From contig NZ_FQZE01000010.1 in the NCBI RefSeq assembly GCF_900141875.1, positions 62,001-126,000 on the forward strand: a stretch of DNA of 64,000 nucleotides, given 5' to 3'. The position numbers and the translations under genes were made by a program. This document shows positions 26,876-37,044 of this stretch, one piece after another. Origin of the DNA: Tangfeifania diversioriginum (GTDB lineage: Bacteria > Bacteroidota > Bacteroidia > Bacteroidales > Prolixibacteraceae). Below the pieces are notes generated by a model, which was not told where the DNA came from, ran no database searches, and was given only the letters and a program-made list of their open reading frames with translations. Position 1 is the stretch's first letter. Every line of letters starts with the position of its first letter.

Positions 26876-27745
26876 ATGAAACGTCGTCATTTTATTAAAG
26901 CGGGAGCTGCCGCGGCCGGAACACTTTTGTTCGATGCATTTCCGTACCATGCATTTGCCGGCACAACCAAAAAATTCGCATCAGACAAAGTCATTCTCGG
27001 CGATACCGGAATTGAAGTATCGCGGTTGGCAATGGGCACAGGAACCAACGGGTATGCAAACAGTTCGAACCAAAAACGAAAACTGGGGCTGAAAGGGTTG
27101 ACCAACCTGCTACGTACCGGTTACGATGAGGGTGTGTTCTTCTGGGAATCGGCCGACCAGTATGGCACGCACCCGCATTTGAAAGAGGCGCTGAAAGCGG
27201 TTGACCGCGAGAAGGTAGTGCTGCTAACCAAAACCCATGCAAGAACAGAAAAGGAAATGAAGGCCGACCTCGATCGTTTCAGGAAAGAAATGGGTACCGA
27301 CTACATCGATATGGTGCTGCTGCATGCGTTGACCAATCCCCGGTGGAACGAAAACCGCAAAGGGGCAATGGAATATTTGTCCAGGGCACGCGAGGATGGA
27401 ATTATCAGGGCACACGGCGTTTCCTGCCACTCTTTGGGTGCACTCCAAACAGCAGCAGACGAACCCTGGGTGCAGGTGGATTTGGCCCGGATGAATCCCG
27501 CCGGTGTGCGCATGGATGCGGAAGTACCCACTGTGGTAAAAGTGCTTCAGAATATGAAAGCCAAAGGGAAAGGTGTTATTGGCATGAAAATTTTGGGAGG
27601 TGGCCAGCTGCGCGGTAAAGTAGATGAGGCACTGCAATATGCACTGGCACAGGAATATTTAGATAGTTTTACTATCGGTTCTGAAAGTATTGATGAATTC
27701 CAGGAGCTCACCCGAAAAATACCTGCAGCAAGTGTGAGGGGATGA
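26876..27745 (+). CDS. Aldo/keto reductase with Tat-type signal
   Basis: A 289-residue aldo/keto reductase. The N-terminus has twin arginines (Arg3-Arg4 in MKRRHFIKAG) followed by an Ala-rich core and A-F-A, a Tat-type signal. The enzyme domain shows ILGDTGIEVSRLAMGTG, the FFWESADQYG segment carrying the Asp/Tyr pair, KVVLLTKTHAR (Lys) and DMVLLHALTN (His). It ends GSESIDEFQEL in the cofactor region. Export suggests a periplasmic oxidoreductase; the substrate is unknown. It is not linked to a recognisable partner gene. Confidence 0.9.
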   Translation: MKRRHFIKAGAAAAGTLLFDAFPYHAFAGTTKKFASDKVILGDTGIEVSRLAMGTGTNGYANSSNQKRKLGLKGLTNLLRTGYDEGVFFWESADQYGTHPHLKEALKAVDREKVVLLTKTHARTEKEMKADLDRFRKEMGTDYIDMVLLHALTNPRWNENRKGAMEYLSRAREDGIIRAHGVSCHSLGALQTAADEPWVQVDLARMNPAGVRMDAEVPTVVKVLQNMKAKGKGVIGMKILGGGQLRGKVDEALQYALAQEYLDSFTIGSESIDEFQELTRKIPAASVRG

Positions 27746-27957
27746 GGTCAAATGCATTATCAAAATTTCAGAAGTAAATATTCCTGTTTTGATGGATTTA
27801 CTTTTTTGTAAAAGCAGCTCCGTTCTTATGGCGGTGAAAGAAAGATAGAACATCGGTTGAAGTAAATTTGAAAAATACTTTTTTGTCCGGTTTTGGTCTT
27901 CTTTTTTTGATTTGTTCCAAATAACAATTATTTTCAGCGCCTTAAATTTCCAGTAAA

Positions 27958-30900
27958 ATGAAGAAGATTTATCAGTTTATAACTTCCCTGCCGTTTATGG
28001 CTTTTTTATTTTTAACGTTGGCGTTTTCAATGGCCATTGCCACTTTTGTTGAAAGCAGTTATGGTACACCGGCAGCCCGGTCGCTTATTTACAACACCCG
28101 TTGGTTTGAAGCGCTCTGGGCACTCTTTGCCCTTAACCTGCTCAATAACCTGTTTCGGTACCGGTTGCTCACCAAACGCCGGTTCACTATTGGATTGTTT
28201 CACGTGGCTTTTCTGGTAATGTTACTGGGTGCCGCTGTTACACGCTGGCTCAGCTACGAGGGCACAATGCACATTCGCGAAAACGACAGCTCGGATTACA
28301 TTCTTTCTACCAACGACTATTTTTATGCCGGCTGGGGCGATCAGAAAGAAGTGGAAGGTGTTCGTTTTTCGGAACTCACACCCCGGCAGTTTTCTGCAAA
28401 ATTTGAAGTGGATGGACGCGATGTAAAAGTGAAATCGGTGGGATACATTTCCCACGCCGAGCGGAAACCTGTTCCTGCTGCAAACGGTGAGCCGGTAATC
28501 GATTTTGTGTTTGCCACACCCAGCCAGCAGGGAATGCAGTCGTTTGCTTTTGCGACAGGCGATGTGCTGGAATATCCCGGATTTAATGTGGGTTTCGAAA
28601 CTTCGGGAAAATATGAGATCCGGTTTTTTATGCAGGATGATGAATTATTCATGGTTTCCTCATCAGCACTCGAAGAAAGTACGATGAGCAGTGGTGAGAC
28701 GACCGAACTGCCCGCCGGTGATACTATTCCCGTTAAAAAAATGTTTTTGTACAGCAAAGATAATTTTCGGTTTTTAATACGTGATTTCTATCCAAGTGCC
28801 ACTTTTACCGCTGTGAAAAGTGATGCAGAAACCTACGAAGATGCTGTTATGGTTGAGATTGATGATGGTATCCGGAAAAAGACAATTCCTGTATTTGGCT
28901 ACTCGGGTGTAGCTGCCGATACACTTGATGTTCCGCTGGGAACCGGCAACCTGAAACTGGCTTACGGCGCTGAAAAAATTACCCTTCCGTTTCGCATTCA
29001 TTTAAAAGACTTTCAGTTGGAACGTTATCCCGGATCTGAATCACCCTCTTCTTACGCCTCGGAGGTTACCCTGATTGATGAAGACGAGGGCGTTGAGCGT
29101 AATGTACGGATTTTTATGAATAACACATTGATTTATAAAGGCTACAAGTTTTTTCAGTCGTCGTACGACCAGGATGAAAAAGGAACGGTGCTTTCGGTGA
29201 ATCACGATTTCTGGGGCACCTGGATTTCCTATATCAGTTACGTTTTGCTGGCCCTGGGGTTTGTGTTGTCATTAATCAACAAAAATTCCTATTTCAGGTT
29301 TTTGGCCGGCAAACTGAAACAGAGTTCGGTAAAAGCGGCTACAGTTATTTTGCTGGTAGGTGGATTTGCTTTTGGCGCACAGGCACAATCGAGTGTCGGC
29401 ACATCCATTCCCGATATTGACGATGAGGTGCCAGCACGTTTCAGCGAGCTTTGGGTGCAGGGTATCGACGGGCGAATTGAGCCCATTTCAACCCTTTCCA
29501 GTGAAATTGTTCGGAAAGTGAGCCGCAAATCGTCGCTTTACGGAAAATCGCCCGATGAAGTGGTGCTGAGTATGATGACCTATCCTGATATCTGGCAGCG
29601 GCTTCCGTTTGTGCGTGTGGCTGAAAAATCGCTTGCCCGGGAACTGGGAATTTCCGGAAATACCATTTCCATTCAGCAACTATTCGATGAACAGGGGAAT
29701 TACAAGATTGCGCAGCAGGTGCAGGCCGCGTTCAATAAACCGGCTGCGTTCCGAAACAAGCTGGAAAAAGAATATATCTATCTTGACGAACGGGTGAGTA
29801 TCTGTTTTATGGTATTCCGCGGTTCGTTGTTTACTATTTTTCCGCGCGAAAACAGTGAAGATTCATGGTATTCGCCCGGCGAAGAGGCTCAAGAGTATTC
29901 CGGAGGCGATTCCATTTTTATAAAAAACGGTTTTAACCTGTTGTTGCAATCACTGAGCCAGCAGAATACTACTGATGCGCTGGAAGTATTGAATGCTGTG
30001 GATAATTTTCAGCTAAAGTATGGCGGCGATTTGCTCCCGGGAGAATCCAAAAGAAATGCCGAGCTCCTCTACAATAAGGTCAACCCGTTTAAGCGCATTT
30101 TTCCGTACTATTTGTTGTTTGGATTTTTGTTGCTGTTTGTACTGTTTGTAAATATTTTCAGGCAGAAACCGCTGCCGGGTCTCCTGAAAAAGGGATTTTA
30201 CGGTGCCATAATTATTCTTTTTGTAGTTCACACTGCGGGGATTATTATTCGCTGGTACATTTCCGGACGTGCGCCCTGGAGTAATGGATACGAGAGTGTT
30301 ATTTACGTTGCCTGGACGGTTATGCTGGCCGGGTTGCTTCTTGGCCGAAAGTATCCCATGGTGGTAGGCACTGCCGCTTTCTTATCGGGGATAGCGCTGT
30401 TTGTAGCCCACCTGAGCTGGATGAACCCGGAAATTACCCCGCTCGTTCCGGTGCTGAAATCGTATTGGCTCACCATCCACGTTTCTATTATTACGGCCAG
30501 TTATGGTTTTCTGGGGTTGAGCGCCTTTTTGGGAATTCTTGTCCTAATTTTAATAGTACTGCGCCGAAATACGAACGAGAATAAAGTGAACCGGTTTATC
30601 GAACAGCTTACCACAATAAATGAAATGTCGGCTACTGTGGGACTTTATTTTCTCACTATCGGTACATTTCTGGGCGGTGTGTGGGCCAACGAAAGCTGGG
30701 GCCGTTACTGGGGTTGGGATCCCAAGGAAACCTGGTCGCTGATTACAGTTATGATTTACTCTTTCATTGTGCATATGCGGCTTATCCCGTCGCTGAAAGG
30801 CGTTTTCAATTACAACTTTGCTTCTGTTCTTGGCTTCGCTTCGGTGCTGATGACCTATTTTGGGGTGAATTACTATCTCGCTGGTTTGCATTCCTATGGG

Positions 30901-31023
30901 AAGGGAGTAGCCGATGGGGTAAATCCTGCCGTTCCGGTTTCATTTGCAATGCTGGCAGGACTGATGATTTGGGCTTATATAAAAGATTTGAAATATGAAA
31001 AAGCGAAAGAACAAGAAGTCTGA
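27958..31023 (+). CDS. Fused CcsB-CcsA (ResB/ResC) cytochrome c biogenesis protein
   Basis: A 1021-residue membrane protein that fuses both System II assembly subunits. The N-terminal ResB-like part has membrane helices at about 8-30, 45-65 and 75-92, then a large periplasmic region and further helices near 425-470. The C-terminal CcsA part (about 710-1021) has multiple helices and the haem-binding WWD segment (WANESWGRYWGWD, 909-921) followed by PKETWSL. It exports haem and attaches it to apocytochromes c. Fusions of this kind are usual in Bacteroidota. No thioredoxin-like partner is adjacent. Confidence 0.93.
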   Translation: MKKIYQFITSLPFMAFLFLTLAFSMAIATFVESSYGTPAARSLIYNTRWFEALWALFALNLLNNLFRYRLLTKRRFTIGLFHVAFLVMLLGAAVTRWLSYEGTMHIRENDSSDYILSTNDYFYAGWGDQKEVEGVRFSELTPRQFSAKFEVDGRDVKVKSVGYISHAERKPVPAANGEPVIDFVFATPSQQGMQSFAFATGDVLEYPGFNVGFETSGKYEIRFFMQDDELFMVSSSALEESTMSSGETTELPAGDTIPVKKMFLYSKDNFRFLIRDFYPSATFTAVKSDAETYEDAVMVEIDDGIRKKTIPVFGYSGVAADTLDVPLGTGNLKLAYGAEKITLPFRIHLKDFQLERYPGSESPSSYASEVTLIDEDEGVERNVRIFMNNTLIYKGYKFFQSSYDQDEKGTVLSVNHDFWGTWISYISYVLLALGFVLSLINKNSYFRFLAGKLKQSSVKAATVILLVGGFAFGAQAQSSVGTSIPDIDDEVPARFSELWVQGIDGRIEPISTLSSEIVRKVSRKSSLYGKSPDEVVLSMMTYPDIWQRLPFVRVAEKSLARELGISGNTISIQQLFDEQGNYKIAQQVQAAFNKPAAFRNKLEKEYIYLDERVSICFMVFRGSLFTIFPRENSEDSWYSPGEEAQEYSGGDSIFIKNGFNLLLQSLSQQNTTDALEVLNAVDNFQLKYGGDLLPGESKRNAELLYNKVNPFKRIFPYYLLFGFLLLFVLFVNIFRQKPLPGLLKKGFYGAIIILFVVHTAGIIIRWYISGRAPWSNGYESVIYVAWTVMLAGLLLGRKYPMVVGTAAFLSGIALFVAHLSWMNPEITPLVPVLKSYWLTIHVSIITASYGFLGLSAFLGILVLILIVLRRNTNENKVNRFIEQLTTINEMSATVGLYFLTIGTFLGGVWANESWGRYWGWDPKETWSLITVMIYSFIVHMRLIPSLKGVFNYNFASVLGFASVLMTYFGVNYYLAGLHSYGKGVADGVNPAVPVSFAMLAGLMIWAYIKDLKYEKAKEQEV

Positions 31024-31263
31024 TTTTTTTTTGTAATAGCTAATTATTAGGTTCAATACCTGCTTGCCGAAAATGGATTCCAAATTTCTGTAATTTTTGA
31101 CTGTTTCATTCTTAGGGTCGATTGTGTTAGGTTTATGGTGTTGGTTATCTGTCTGTTATGGTTGTTTTGAATAGTTCTAAATAATTCTTGATACCTAATT
31201 CGAAGCATTGGGAGAATCAAGCCCTTAAACAAAACCCTTATCTTTGGCCGGTTTAACAAATTT

Positions 31264-33072
31264 ATGGTTAAAATGACAATAAAAGTTACACGTACTTTTG
31301 ATATCCTTGAGCGTTATATACACGAGTTTCCGCGCGAAGATGCCCTTGGCGGGAAAAAAGACGGAGAGTGGTACACCTATTCTACCGAAGATTATTACAA
31401 AAAATCACATCAGTTTGCATTGGGGCTGCTGGCACTGGGGTTTAAAAAAGGCGATAAAATAGCCACGGTTACCAGCAACCGACCGGAGTGGAACTTTGCC
31501 GATATGGGAATGGCGATGACAGGAGTGGTGCATGTACCCATGTATCCAAATATTAGCGATGAGGAGTATAAATATATTCTGGAACATTCTGAGGTGCAAA
31601 TGTTAATTGTGGGTAATAATAGATTGCACAAAAAGCTAAAACCCATTGTAAAGGAACTACCGGATTTAAAGCTGGTTTTTTCATTTGAAAAACTGGAAGG
31701 TGTAAAAAATTTTGAAGAAATACTGGAGTTGGGCAAGTCGAAACGTTTGGATTTTGAAGCAGAACTTGATAAACTTAAAAATTCGATACTCCCCGAGGAT
31801 TTTGCCACATTAATTTATACATCGGGGACAACCGGTGTCCCCAAAGGAGTAATGCTTTCGCAAAACAATCTGGTTTCCAATTTTGTGACACACTCCAGAA
31901 TGCACCACCTGGGCAAAAAGCACCGGGTTATCAGTTTCCTGCCGCTATGCCATGTTTACGAGCGCAGTGTAAACTATCATTTTCAGTATAAAGGAATGGG
32001 AGTGTATTATGTGGGCAATTTGAATCAGATTGTAACTGCCATAAAAGAAATTAAACCCCACATGTTTAATTCAGTGCCACGGTTGCTCGAAAAAGTTTAC
32101 GATGGTTTTGTGGCCAAAGGCAAAGAGTTATCGGGGATTAAAAAGTTGCTCTATTTTTGGGCACTGCGGTTAACACGCCATTTTGAATACAATAAAAAAT
32201 ATGGTCCACTGTTGAAACTGAAAATAAAAATTGCCGATAAGCTGATTTATTCCAAATGGCGCAAAGCCCTGGGTGGAAACATCGTTTATGTCGTGTCGGG
32301 TGGGGCAGCGCTGCAGCCGCGCATTGCCCGGGTACTTGGAATGGCAGGAATGTATAACCTCGAAGGTTATGGGTTAACAGAAACCTCACCTGTGATTGCG
32401 GTGAACAACCCGGCAAAAGGCGAAATGAAAATTGGAACTGTTGGCCCGGTGCTCGAAGGGTTTGAAGTGAAAATTGCAAAAGATGGCGAAATTTTGTGCA
32501 AAGGCCCCGGAGTGATGATGGGCTACTACAAATCGCCCGAAATGACAGCTGAAGTAATTGATAAAAACGGCTGGTTTCATACCGGCGATATTGGAGTTTT
32601 GGAAGAGGGCAAATACCTGAAAATTACCGATCGCAAAAAGGAGATTTTCAAACTGTCGGGAGGGAAATACATTGCCCCGCAAATGATTGAGAATAAGTTG
32701 AAAACCTCGAACCTGATTGAACAGGTGATGGTAATTGGTGAAAACCAGAAATATGCCAGTGCGCTTGTCTCTCCAAATTTCCCGTTGTTGCACGACTGGT
32801 GTGCTGAGCATAAAATTCATTTCGAAAACAATAAAGAGCTGATAAAGATACCCGAAGTGTTTGCTCAAATCAGAAAAGAGGTTGATGAAATTAATAAAAC
32901 GCTTGGCAACCACGAACAAATAAACCGCATCAGGCTGGTTTGCGACGAGTGGACACCTGCAACCGGGGAACTCTCTCCCACATTGAAACTGCGCAGAAAT
33001 GCAGTTGCAGTGAAGTACCAGCAGCTTATCAATGAGATTTATGCCAACGGAAATTCCAAGGTGAAGAATTAA
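31264..33072 (+). CDS. Long-chain fatty acid--CoA ligase (AMP-forming)
   Basis: A 602-residue adenylate-forming enzyme. The phosphate-binding loop is YTSGTTGVPKG (185-195). Also visible are NLEGYGLTETSPV in the middle and GWFHTGDIG with KITDRKKEIFKLSGGKYIAP, which contains the hinge and the catalytic C-terminal domain. It activates fatty acids to acyl-CoA at the membrane. It is monocistronic, with a 240-base gap upstream and the convergent histidine kinase 14 bases downstream. Confidence 0.93.
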   Translation: MVKMTIKVTRTFDILERYIHEFPREDALGGKKDGEWYTYSTEDYYKKSHQFALGLLALGFKKGDKIATVTSNRPEWNFADMGMAMTGVVHVPMYPNISDEEYKYILEHSEVQMLIVGNNRLHKKLKPIVKELPDLKLVFSFEKLEGVKNFEEILELGKSKRLDFEAELDKLKNSILPEDFATLIYTSGTTGVPKGVMLSQNNLVSNFVTHSRMHHLGKKHRVISFLPLCHVYERSVNYHFQYKGMGVYYVGNLNQIVTAIKEIKPHMFNSVPRLLEKVYDGFVAKGKELSGIKKLLYFWALRLTRHFEYNKKYGPLLKLKIKIADKLIYSKWRKALGGNIVYVVSGGAALQPRIARVLGMAGMYNLEGYGLTETSPVIAVNNPAKGEMKIGTVGPVLEGFEVKIAKDGEILCKGPGVMMGYYKSPEMTAEVIDKNGWFHTGDIGVLEEGKYLKITDRKKEIFKLSGGKYIAPQMIENKLKTSNLIEQVMVIGENQKYASALVSPNFPLLHDWCAEHKIHFENNKELIKIPEVFAQIRKEVDEINKTLGNHEQINRIRLVCDEWTPATGELSPTLKLRRNAVAVKYQQLINEIYANGNSKVKN

Positions 33073-33086
33073 AATGAATCGTTAAA

Positions 33087-35114
33087 TTAACCAGCGGCCG
33101 GTAATGTGAAAATAAACCGGCTGCCTCTTCCCGGTTTGCTTTCCGCCCAGATTTTTCCATCATTTTTCTCCACAAATTCTTTGCAGAGAATTAATCCCAG
33201 CCCTGTGCCTGTTTCGTTTCCGGTGCCTGGTTCCGAAATTTTTTCAGAAATGCTGAATAGTTTACCGAGTTTGGCTTCGTCGATTCCAACTCCGTTATCG
33301 GCAACAGAAACTGCAATATGATTATTTTTTTGTTTCGCCGAAATTGTAATATTCCCTCCGGGGTTTGTGTATTTCAGGGCGTTTGAAACCAAATTTCTGA
33401 GCACTGTGGAAATGGACTCTATATCGGCAATAACAAAAGTGTTTTTTTCAATTTGTTGTTCAAGCGAGATGTTCTTGTTTTTAGCACTGGTGACAAACTG
33501 TTTCTCAACATTAGTACTAATTTTCGAGAGATCGGTTTTCTCTTTTTTATAGCTGATTTTTCCCGTTTGAATTTGCGACCAACTCAGCAATCTTTCCACG
33601 AGGGCATAAACGTTTGCGGCCGAATTTTTTAGTTCCAGCAGCAGGTTTTTCATTTCCAGTTGAGGTAATTCGTCAAAATTTTCAGAAATAAGCGTGGTTA
33701 ATCCCAGCAAGCCGTTAAACGGGCTTTTTAAGTCGTGCGCAATTATGGTAAAAAATTTATCCTTATCGGCATTGGCCTGCTTCAACTTCTTTTCTGAATT
33801 TTCCAGTTTTCTGCTCAGCTTCATCAGTTTCATCCTGCTCCGTGCAATAAAAATAAGGGTGATGAGGATTAAAATTCCAAATGCCGAAAAAATCCAGATT
33901 TTGAGTTTTTGCTCGCGGATGGTAATTTGCTGAATCTCGTTGTTCTGTTTTAAAATCAGGTTTTCCTGTTGCTGCTGCTGGTTGAAATATTTTACTTGTA
34001 AATCGGTAAATTTTGAAATCTTTTCAGCATTGAACAGGCTGTCTTTCAATTGAGTGGCCTCTTTTAGGTATTGATAGGCATCGTTTGTATTTCCTTCTTT
34101 TTCAGCTAATTCCGATAAAACAAAGAGGTTGTCTTTTAATAAGTTTACGTAATTGTTTTCTATCGACAAAGCGTAGCTCCGGGTGATGTGTTTTTTTGCT
34201 GAATCCGGTTGGTTTATGTCGAAATAAGTTTTCCCCAGTTCATACTCCGCAATGGCAATCCTGTTTGTATTTGCAATTCGTTGAGAATAATCGAGTGATT
34301 TTTGAAAGTGGAACAGTGCTGAATCGGGCATGTTCATACGCCTGTAAACCCCGCCCAAAAATCCGGAGAGGTAGGAATTTTTTTTGTTTTGTGAATCAGA
34401 TTTAATAGCATTTTTATAGCCAAGCCGATAGTTTTTTAAAGCAGGGGTGTAAGCATCCAGGTTCTCGTAGCACTTTCCAATGTTGGCATAAGTATATGAC
34501 AAATCATAATAAGCGTTAACCTCCAGGGCATACGACAACGCATCCTGATGCCATTCAAGGGCATCGTTGTAAAGCCCCCAGTCCTGGTAAATCAAACCTA
34601 TGTTATTCATAATTTTGATGATGCCGGCAGTGTCATTTAAAGGCTTCCGTATTTCCAGCGCCCTGAGGTAAAAATTGAGTGCCTCGTTACTGTTTCCGAG
34701 CCAGTAATTGGCAACGGCCGTATTATTGTAAACTCTGCCCAGCATGGAAGAATCGTTTAGTTCCTGGTAGATTTTTTTTGATTTTTCAAAAAATTGCAGC
34801 GATTCCGAATTCTCTCCGAGCTGCAGGTAGTTCATGCCTATGGAATTATAGGTTAATGCTTTCGTGCTTTCGTCAGATTCATATTCCAAAGCTTCGAGAT
34901 AATACTTAATTGCCTGATTTTTATTTGCAGGTTCCTGCGTTTTGGCAAGCTTAACCAGAATATTAGCCTTTACTGAATCAATTTTAGTTGATTGCAATAC
35001 CTGTATCAGGCTGTCAGTATTTACTTCTGCTGCAAGAGTGGTGGAAGCAAAAATGACACTTAATAGGATATTTAAAATACTCAGGAAAACAAATTTCTGG
35101 TTTCTTACAGGCAT
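33087..35114 (-). CDS. TPR-sensor histidine kinase
   Basis: A 675-residue sensor kinase with a signal peptide, about six TPR units in the periplasmic half (for example ALNFYLRALEIRKPLNDTAG), a helical stalk, one transmembrane helix (WIFSAFGILILITLIFIA, about 405-425), then HisKA and HATPase domains. The phospho-acceptor is His460 in AHDLKSPFNG. N, G1 and G2 boxes read NLVSNALKYT, DNGVGI and GTGLGL. No response regulator lies nearby, so its partner is elsewhere. The architecture is typical of Bacteroidota sensors. Confidence 0.92.
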   Translation of the reverse strand: MPVRNQKFVFLSILNILLSVIFASTTLAAEVNTDSLIQVLQSTKIDSVKANILVKLAKTQEPANKNQAIKYYLEALEYESDESTKALTYNSIGMNYLQLGENSESLQFFEKSKKIYQELNDSSMLGRVYNNTAVANYWLGNSNEALNFYLRALEIRKPLNDTAGIIKIMNNIGLIYQDWGLYNDALEWHQDALSYALEVNAYYDLSYTYANIGKCYENLDAYTPALKNYRLGYKNAIKSDSQNKKNSYLSGFLGGVYRRMNMPDSALFHFQKSLDYSQRIANTNRIAIAEYELGKTYFDINQPDSAKKHITRSYALSIENNYVNLLKDNLFVLSELAEKEGNTNDAYQYLKEATQLKDSLFNAEKISKFTDLQVKYFNQQQQQENLILKQNNEIQQITIREQKLKIWIFSAFGILILITLIFIARSRMKLMKLSRKLENSEKKLKQANADKDKFFTIIAHDLKSPFNGLLGLTTLISENFDELPQLEMKNLLLELKNSAANVYALVERLLSWSQIQTGKISYKKEKTDLSKISTNVEKQFVTSAKNKNISLEQQIEKNTFVIADIESISTVLRNLVSNALKYTNPGGNITISAKQKNNHIAVSVADNGVGIDEAKLGKLFSISEKISEPGTGNETGTGLGLILCKEFVEKNDGKIWAESKPGRGSRFIFTLPAAG

Positions 35115-35300
35115 TTTACAATTAAAATTTTTCAGCGAACTAAGGTAAATAATTTTCTAAATGCTACAATAAGCCTGATGCCTTTTAGGTACGAATTGAT
35201 TTAATCATTTCATAGCCCTTTAACGGAATTATGCCTGGGACAAAACGGTGTCATTTGATGGCAGTAATATGCTGCCTGTTTTTCAGCCTGAAATATTTAA

Positions 35301-35368
35301 AATAAATTCACTTTCATAATTTTAATGCTTTCTGTTAGTTTTAATTTACAGAGTTTGATTTGAATTTT
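35301..35368 (+). promoter_or_regulatory. Shared 5' leader, copy 1 (before winged-helix gene)
   Basis: A 68-bp A+T-rich string containing CATAATTTTA, TTTCTGTTAGTTTT and GAGTTT. It aligns over its whole length with 46187-46255, upstream of the retropepsin-like gene, with roughly four of five bases identical. It ends 42 bases before the ATG here. Confidence 0.5.
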
Positions 35369-35409
35369 ATGCGAAACTGAATGAATAGCGGAATTTAAAC
35401 CTGTATAAT

Positions 35410-36492
35410 ATGAATAAAAAAGACATCGCTAAAACCCGGTTGGAAAATCAGCAAATTGCTGCTGGTAAATTCACATCTCCTTCAGATTTGGTTAGCTGGA
35501 TGGGTGCCATGCAGGCGCAGGATTACAACATGGTAAAATGGGCCATTGGATTGAGGTTGCAGGATTCGGATTTGGAAGATATAGAAAAAGCCATTGAACG
35601 GGGCGAAATTATTCGAACCCACCTGCTCCGGCCAACGTGGCATTTTGTTACGGCAGACGATTTGCCTTGGCTGACTGAACTTACCGCACCCCAGCTCAAA
35701 TCTGGTTTGCGTACGAGGCATAAGGAACTGGGATTGACCGCCAAAGTAATTTCAAAAAGCAACAAAATAATCCGGGAAGCGCTGGAAGGAGGAAAACAAC
35801 TTACACGCAAAGAATTAAATCCGCTGCTTGAAGCGGCGGGGTTCAGGAATGAAAATAATTTGTTTGCACACCTCCTACTCCTCGCCGAGCTGGATGGACT
35901 TATTTGCAGCGGCGCCACAAAAGGGAACCAACACACCTACGCGCTTCTGAATGAACGGATACCGGCAGCGCCCAAACTAACCCGGGACGATGCGCTGGAA
36001 AAACTTGCCCGGAGCTACTTTACAAGCCACGGACCGGCTACGCTCGAAGATTTCACCTGGTGGTCGGGACTGCCGTTAAAAGATGCACGGAATGCGCTGG
36101 AAATGATCGGGAACGATTTTATTTCAGAAGAAGTCGGACAGCAAACATACTGGCTCAGTGAAAACATATCTTTAAAAGACGAAAAAAACACGGTTCATCT
36201 CCTTCCTGCTTACGACGAATTTTTAATCAGCTACAAAAACCGGAGCGCATCGATTACGGCGACCGACCAACAAAAAGCCATATCAAACAACGGTATTTTC
36301 CGTCCGGTTATCATAGTAAACGGAGAGGTGGCCGGCATCTGGAAGCGAACAGTAAAACCGGCAAAAGTGGTGATTGAAACTACATTCTTCAAAAAACAAA
36401 CGAAAAAAGTCATGGAACAGACAGGGGAAGCAGCAAAGCAATTTGCCTTGTTTTTGGGAAAAAAACCGGAAATCCGGCCTTCAGTGCCCTAA
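35410..36492 (+). CDS. Winged-helix DNA-binding domain protein (HTH_42/AlkZ-like)
   Basis: A 360-residue protein of the winged-helix family that includes the AlkZ/YcaQ DNA glycosylases. It opens with ARLENQ-type helices and WMGAMQAQDYNMVKWAIG, has LLRPTWHFVTADDLPWL and the LLPAYDEFLISYKNR segment near residue 270. The QAQD motif sits where AlkZ has its catalytic Q-x-Q/D signature, so base-excision activity is possible, but most members are uncharacterised. Monocistronic; its upstream region matches that of the gene at 46266. Confidence 0.85.
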   Translation: MNKKDIAKTRLENQQIAAGKFTSPSDLVSWMGAMQAQDYNMVKWAIGLRLQDSDLEDIEKAIERGEIIRTHLLRPTWHFVTADDLPWLTELTAPQLKSGLRTRHKELGLTAKVISKSNKIIREALEGGKQLTRKELNPLLEAAGFRNENNLFAHLLLLAELDGLICSGATKGNQHTYALLNERIPAAPKLTRDDALEKLARSYFTSHGPATLEDFTWWSGLPLKDARNALEMIGNDFISEEVGQQTYWLSENISLKDEKNTVHLLPAYDEFLISYKNRSASITATDQQKAISNNGIFRPVIIVNGEVAGIWKRTVKPAKVVIETTFFKKQTKKVMEQTGEAAKQFALFLGKKPEIRPSVP

Positions 36493-36521
36493 AACAACAT
36501 CATTCCATAAAGCCCGTCTTT

Positions 36522-36589
36522 TGTCGCAATTCACCTTACACATTGTCGCAAATACAACTTTTAATTTCAATTTTATCGGATTAAATTTG
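36522..36589 (+). promoter_or_regulatory. AraC-type operator and promoter of the VOC operon
   Basis: TGTCGCAA occurs at 36522-36529 and again at 36544-36551, 22 bp apart, and TAAATTTG (TAnnTTTG) follows at 36582-36589, exactly 38 bp after the start of the second box. The same layout with the same octamer and spacings is found at 38995-39062. The GlxA-type regulator encoded at 37984-38964 is the natural candidate ligand. Confidence 0.68.
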
Positions 36590-36624
36590 AACTAATTTAA
36601 TTTCATACTTAAAAGTATTTTATT

Positions 36625-37038
36625 ATGAAACAAGCAGCACAGCCTTATTTTCATTTTGACGGAAACTGCCGCGAGGCCATGGAATTTTACGGACAACTTT
36701 TCGGAGGAAAATTAGAGATAATGACCATCGGAGAGTCTTCTGCCAAAGAACAATTTTCCAAAGACCTGTACGACCAGGTTTTGCATTCACACCTTCAGAA
36801 CGGTGATTTTTTTATTATGGCTTCCGATATGTGCGGAATGGGAGAACTAACGCCAGGCAATTCGGTAGATATTAACCTGAATTGTACTTCGGAAGAGGAA
36901 ATCAATCATCTATACAAACAATTAGCCGAAGGAGGGAAAATTCTTGATGAGCTGAAGGAACAATTCTGGGGCGCTTTGTTTGCGATGGTCACCGACCGGT
37001 TTGGCGTTCGGTGGATGTTGTCGTTCGACAAAAAATAA
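36625..37038 (+). CDS. VOC (PhnB-like glyoxalase superfamily) protein
   Basis: A 137-residue protein of the PhnB-like branch of the vicinal-oxygen-chelate fold: PYFHFDGNCREAMEFYGQLFGG, DFFIMASDMCG and AMVTDRFGVRWMLSF. This branch mostly lacks a full metal site and has no established reaction. First gene of a three-gene operon; the NTF2-like gene starts 6 bases after it. The operator/promoter pair at 36522-36589 lies directly upstream. Confidence 0.9.
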   Translation: MKQAAQPYFHFDGNCREAMEFYGQLFGGKLEIMTIGESSAKEQFSKDLYDQVLHSHLQNGDFFIMASDMCGMGELTPGNSVDINLNCTSEEEINHLYKQLAEGGKILDELKEQFWGALFAMVTDRFGVRWMLSFDKK

Positions 37039-37044
37039 ATTAAA

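Noticed and set aside
36522-36551. TGTCGCAA pair as a mobile-element end or recombination site
   Set aside because: The fixed distance to a TAnnTTTG box and repetition beside a regulator gene fit an operator better; no flanking duplications seen.
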